A stretch of 20,769 nucleotides of DNA from an uncultured Eubacteriales bacterium (GTDB lineage: Bacteria > Bacillota > Clostridia > Oscillospirales > Oscillospiraceae): the NCBI GenBank assembly GCA_905198835.1, contig CAJKDY010000021.1, positions 1-20,769 on the forward strand, given 5' to 3'. Below are positions 20,378 through 20,769 of the stretch, piece by piece. Within the stretch, counting starts at the first letter, position 1. Every line of letters starts with the position of its first letter. A program made the position numbers and the translations under genes. The notes beneath the pieces were generated by a model. The model did not search any database and was not told the DNA's origin. It saw only the letters and a program-made list of their open reading frames with translations.

Positions 20378-20769
20378 ATGGAACAACTTCGCGGCGCCTG
20401 CATCATCGGCCAGTCCGGCGGCCCCACTTCCGTCATCAACGCCAGCGCTTACGGCGTGATCCGCACCGCCCTGGATAACCCCGCCATCACCGCCGTCTAC
20501 GGCGCGGCCCACGGCATCAAGGGCGTGCTGGACGACAAGCTCTATGATATGTCCAAGGAGGACGCCAAGGAGCTGGAGCTGCTACTGCACACCCCCTCCT
20601 CTGAGCTGGGCTCCTGCCGCTACAAGATCGCCGATCCCGACGCGGACGACACCGATTATAAGCGCATCCTGGAGATCTTCCAGAAGTACGACGTGCGCTA
20701 CTTCTTCTACAATGGCGGCAACGACTCCATGGACACCTGCAACAAGATCTCCAAGTATATGCAGAAGGT
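20378..20769 (+). CDS. 6-phosphofructokinase, probably pyrophosphate-dependent (5' part)
   Basis: The first 130 residues are present; the gene leaves the window at the right edge. The N-terminus, CIIGQSGGPTSVINASAYGV, is the phosphofructokinase nucleotide/PPi loop, followed by VYGAAHGIKGVL. At the phosphoryl-donor site it has NGGNDSMDT. An Asp follows the GGN/GGD pair where ATP-dependent enzymes have Gly (GGDGS), which is the residue change associated with PPi use. The ATG at 20378 follows AGGAGGA with 7-base spacing. It lies after fba, so the two consecutive glycolytic steps are encoded together. Confidence 0.9.
   Translation, partial: MEQLRGACIIGQSGGPTSVINASAYGVIRTALDNPAITAVYGAAHGIKGVLDDKLYDMSKEDAKELELLLHTPSSELGSCRYKIADPDADDTDYKRILEIFQKYDVRYFFYNGGNDSMDTCNKISKYMQK

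Noticed and set aside
1..20769. CRISPR arrays, rRNA and tRNA genes, and insertion sequences
   Set aside because: I saw no repeated spacer-repeat pattern, no tRNA or rRNA signature and no transposase on either strand.

Overview
The window reads as chromosomal DNA from a GC-rich, anaerobic, spore-forming Firmicute, probably of the Oscillospiraceae (Flavonifractor/Pseudoflavonifractor type). This is inferred from the PolC-type polymerase, the HisZ-dependent short HisG, the Spo0A-like regulator, the spore or cortex-type wall hydrolases, the apparently PPi-dependent phosphofructokinase and the strong Shine-Dalgarno sequences. Species-level assignment is not possible from this sequence alone.

Region 1 (1-8703) is housekeeping. 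It opens with the 3' end of polC. A sigma-A promoter (544-572) then drives a tightly packed histidine operon: a fused hisZ-hisG, hisD, hisB, hisH, hisA, a small P-loop kinase of the FlaR/topology-modulation type, hisF, hisI and hisE. The operon runs on through rsmA and a GNAT acetyltransferase. Most junctions are ATGA-type overlaps or gaps under 14 bases. hisC and histidinol phosphatase are not in the window.

Region 2 (8704-13861) is regulatory and accessory. It holds a MerR/GyrI-type regulator with a 19-base promoter spacer. Next come a minus-strand WYL regulator and zinc-ribbon operon, divergent from a plus-strand SPFH (band 7) membrane protein and ribbon-helix-helix (RHH) pair. Back-to-back promoters and two perfect dyads lie between the divergent genes. 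An AT-rich CPBP intramembrane protease gene and an unidentified membrane protein follow on the minus strand.

Region 3 (13862-19213) has a sporulation or cell-wall flavour. It contains a leaderless Amidase_3-SH3 protein, a leaderless LysM-LysM-GH18 protein and a small unknown protein. A 361-base intergenic region follows, with a long hairpin and two inverted Spo0A boxes placed on a sigma-A promoter. Downstream are a Spo0A-like regulator whose receiver lacks the acidic pair and the lysine, a convergent Xer-type recombinase with a perfect 14-4-14 palindrome at its 5' end, and an Amidase_6 protein.

Region 4 (19214-20769) returns to central metabolism with class II fructose-bisphosphate aldolase and the 5' end of a phosphofructokinase with PPi-type residues.

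The most unusual items are the HisZ-HisG fusion, the kinase embedded in the his operon, the two-dyad WYL/SPFH control region, the degenerate-receiver Spo0A paralogue under apparent Spo0A control, and the palindrome in front of the recombinase.
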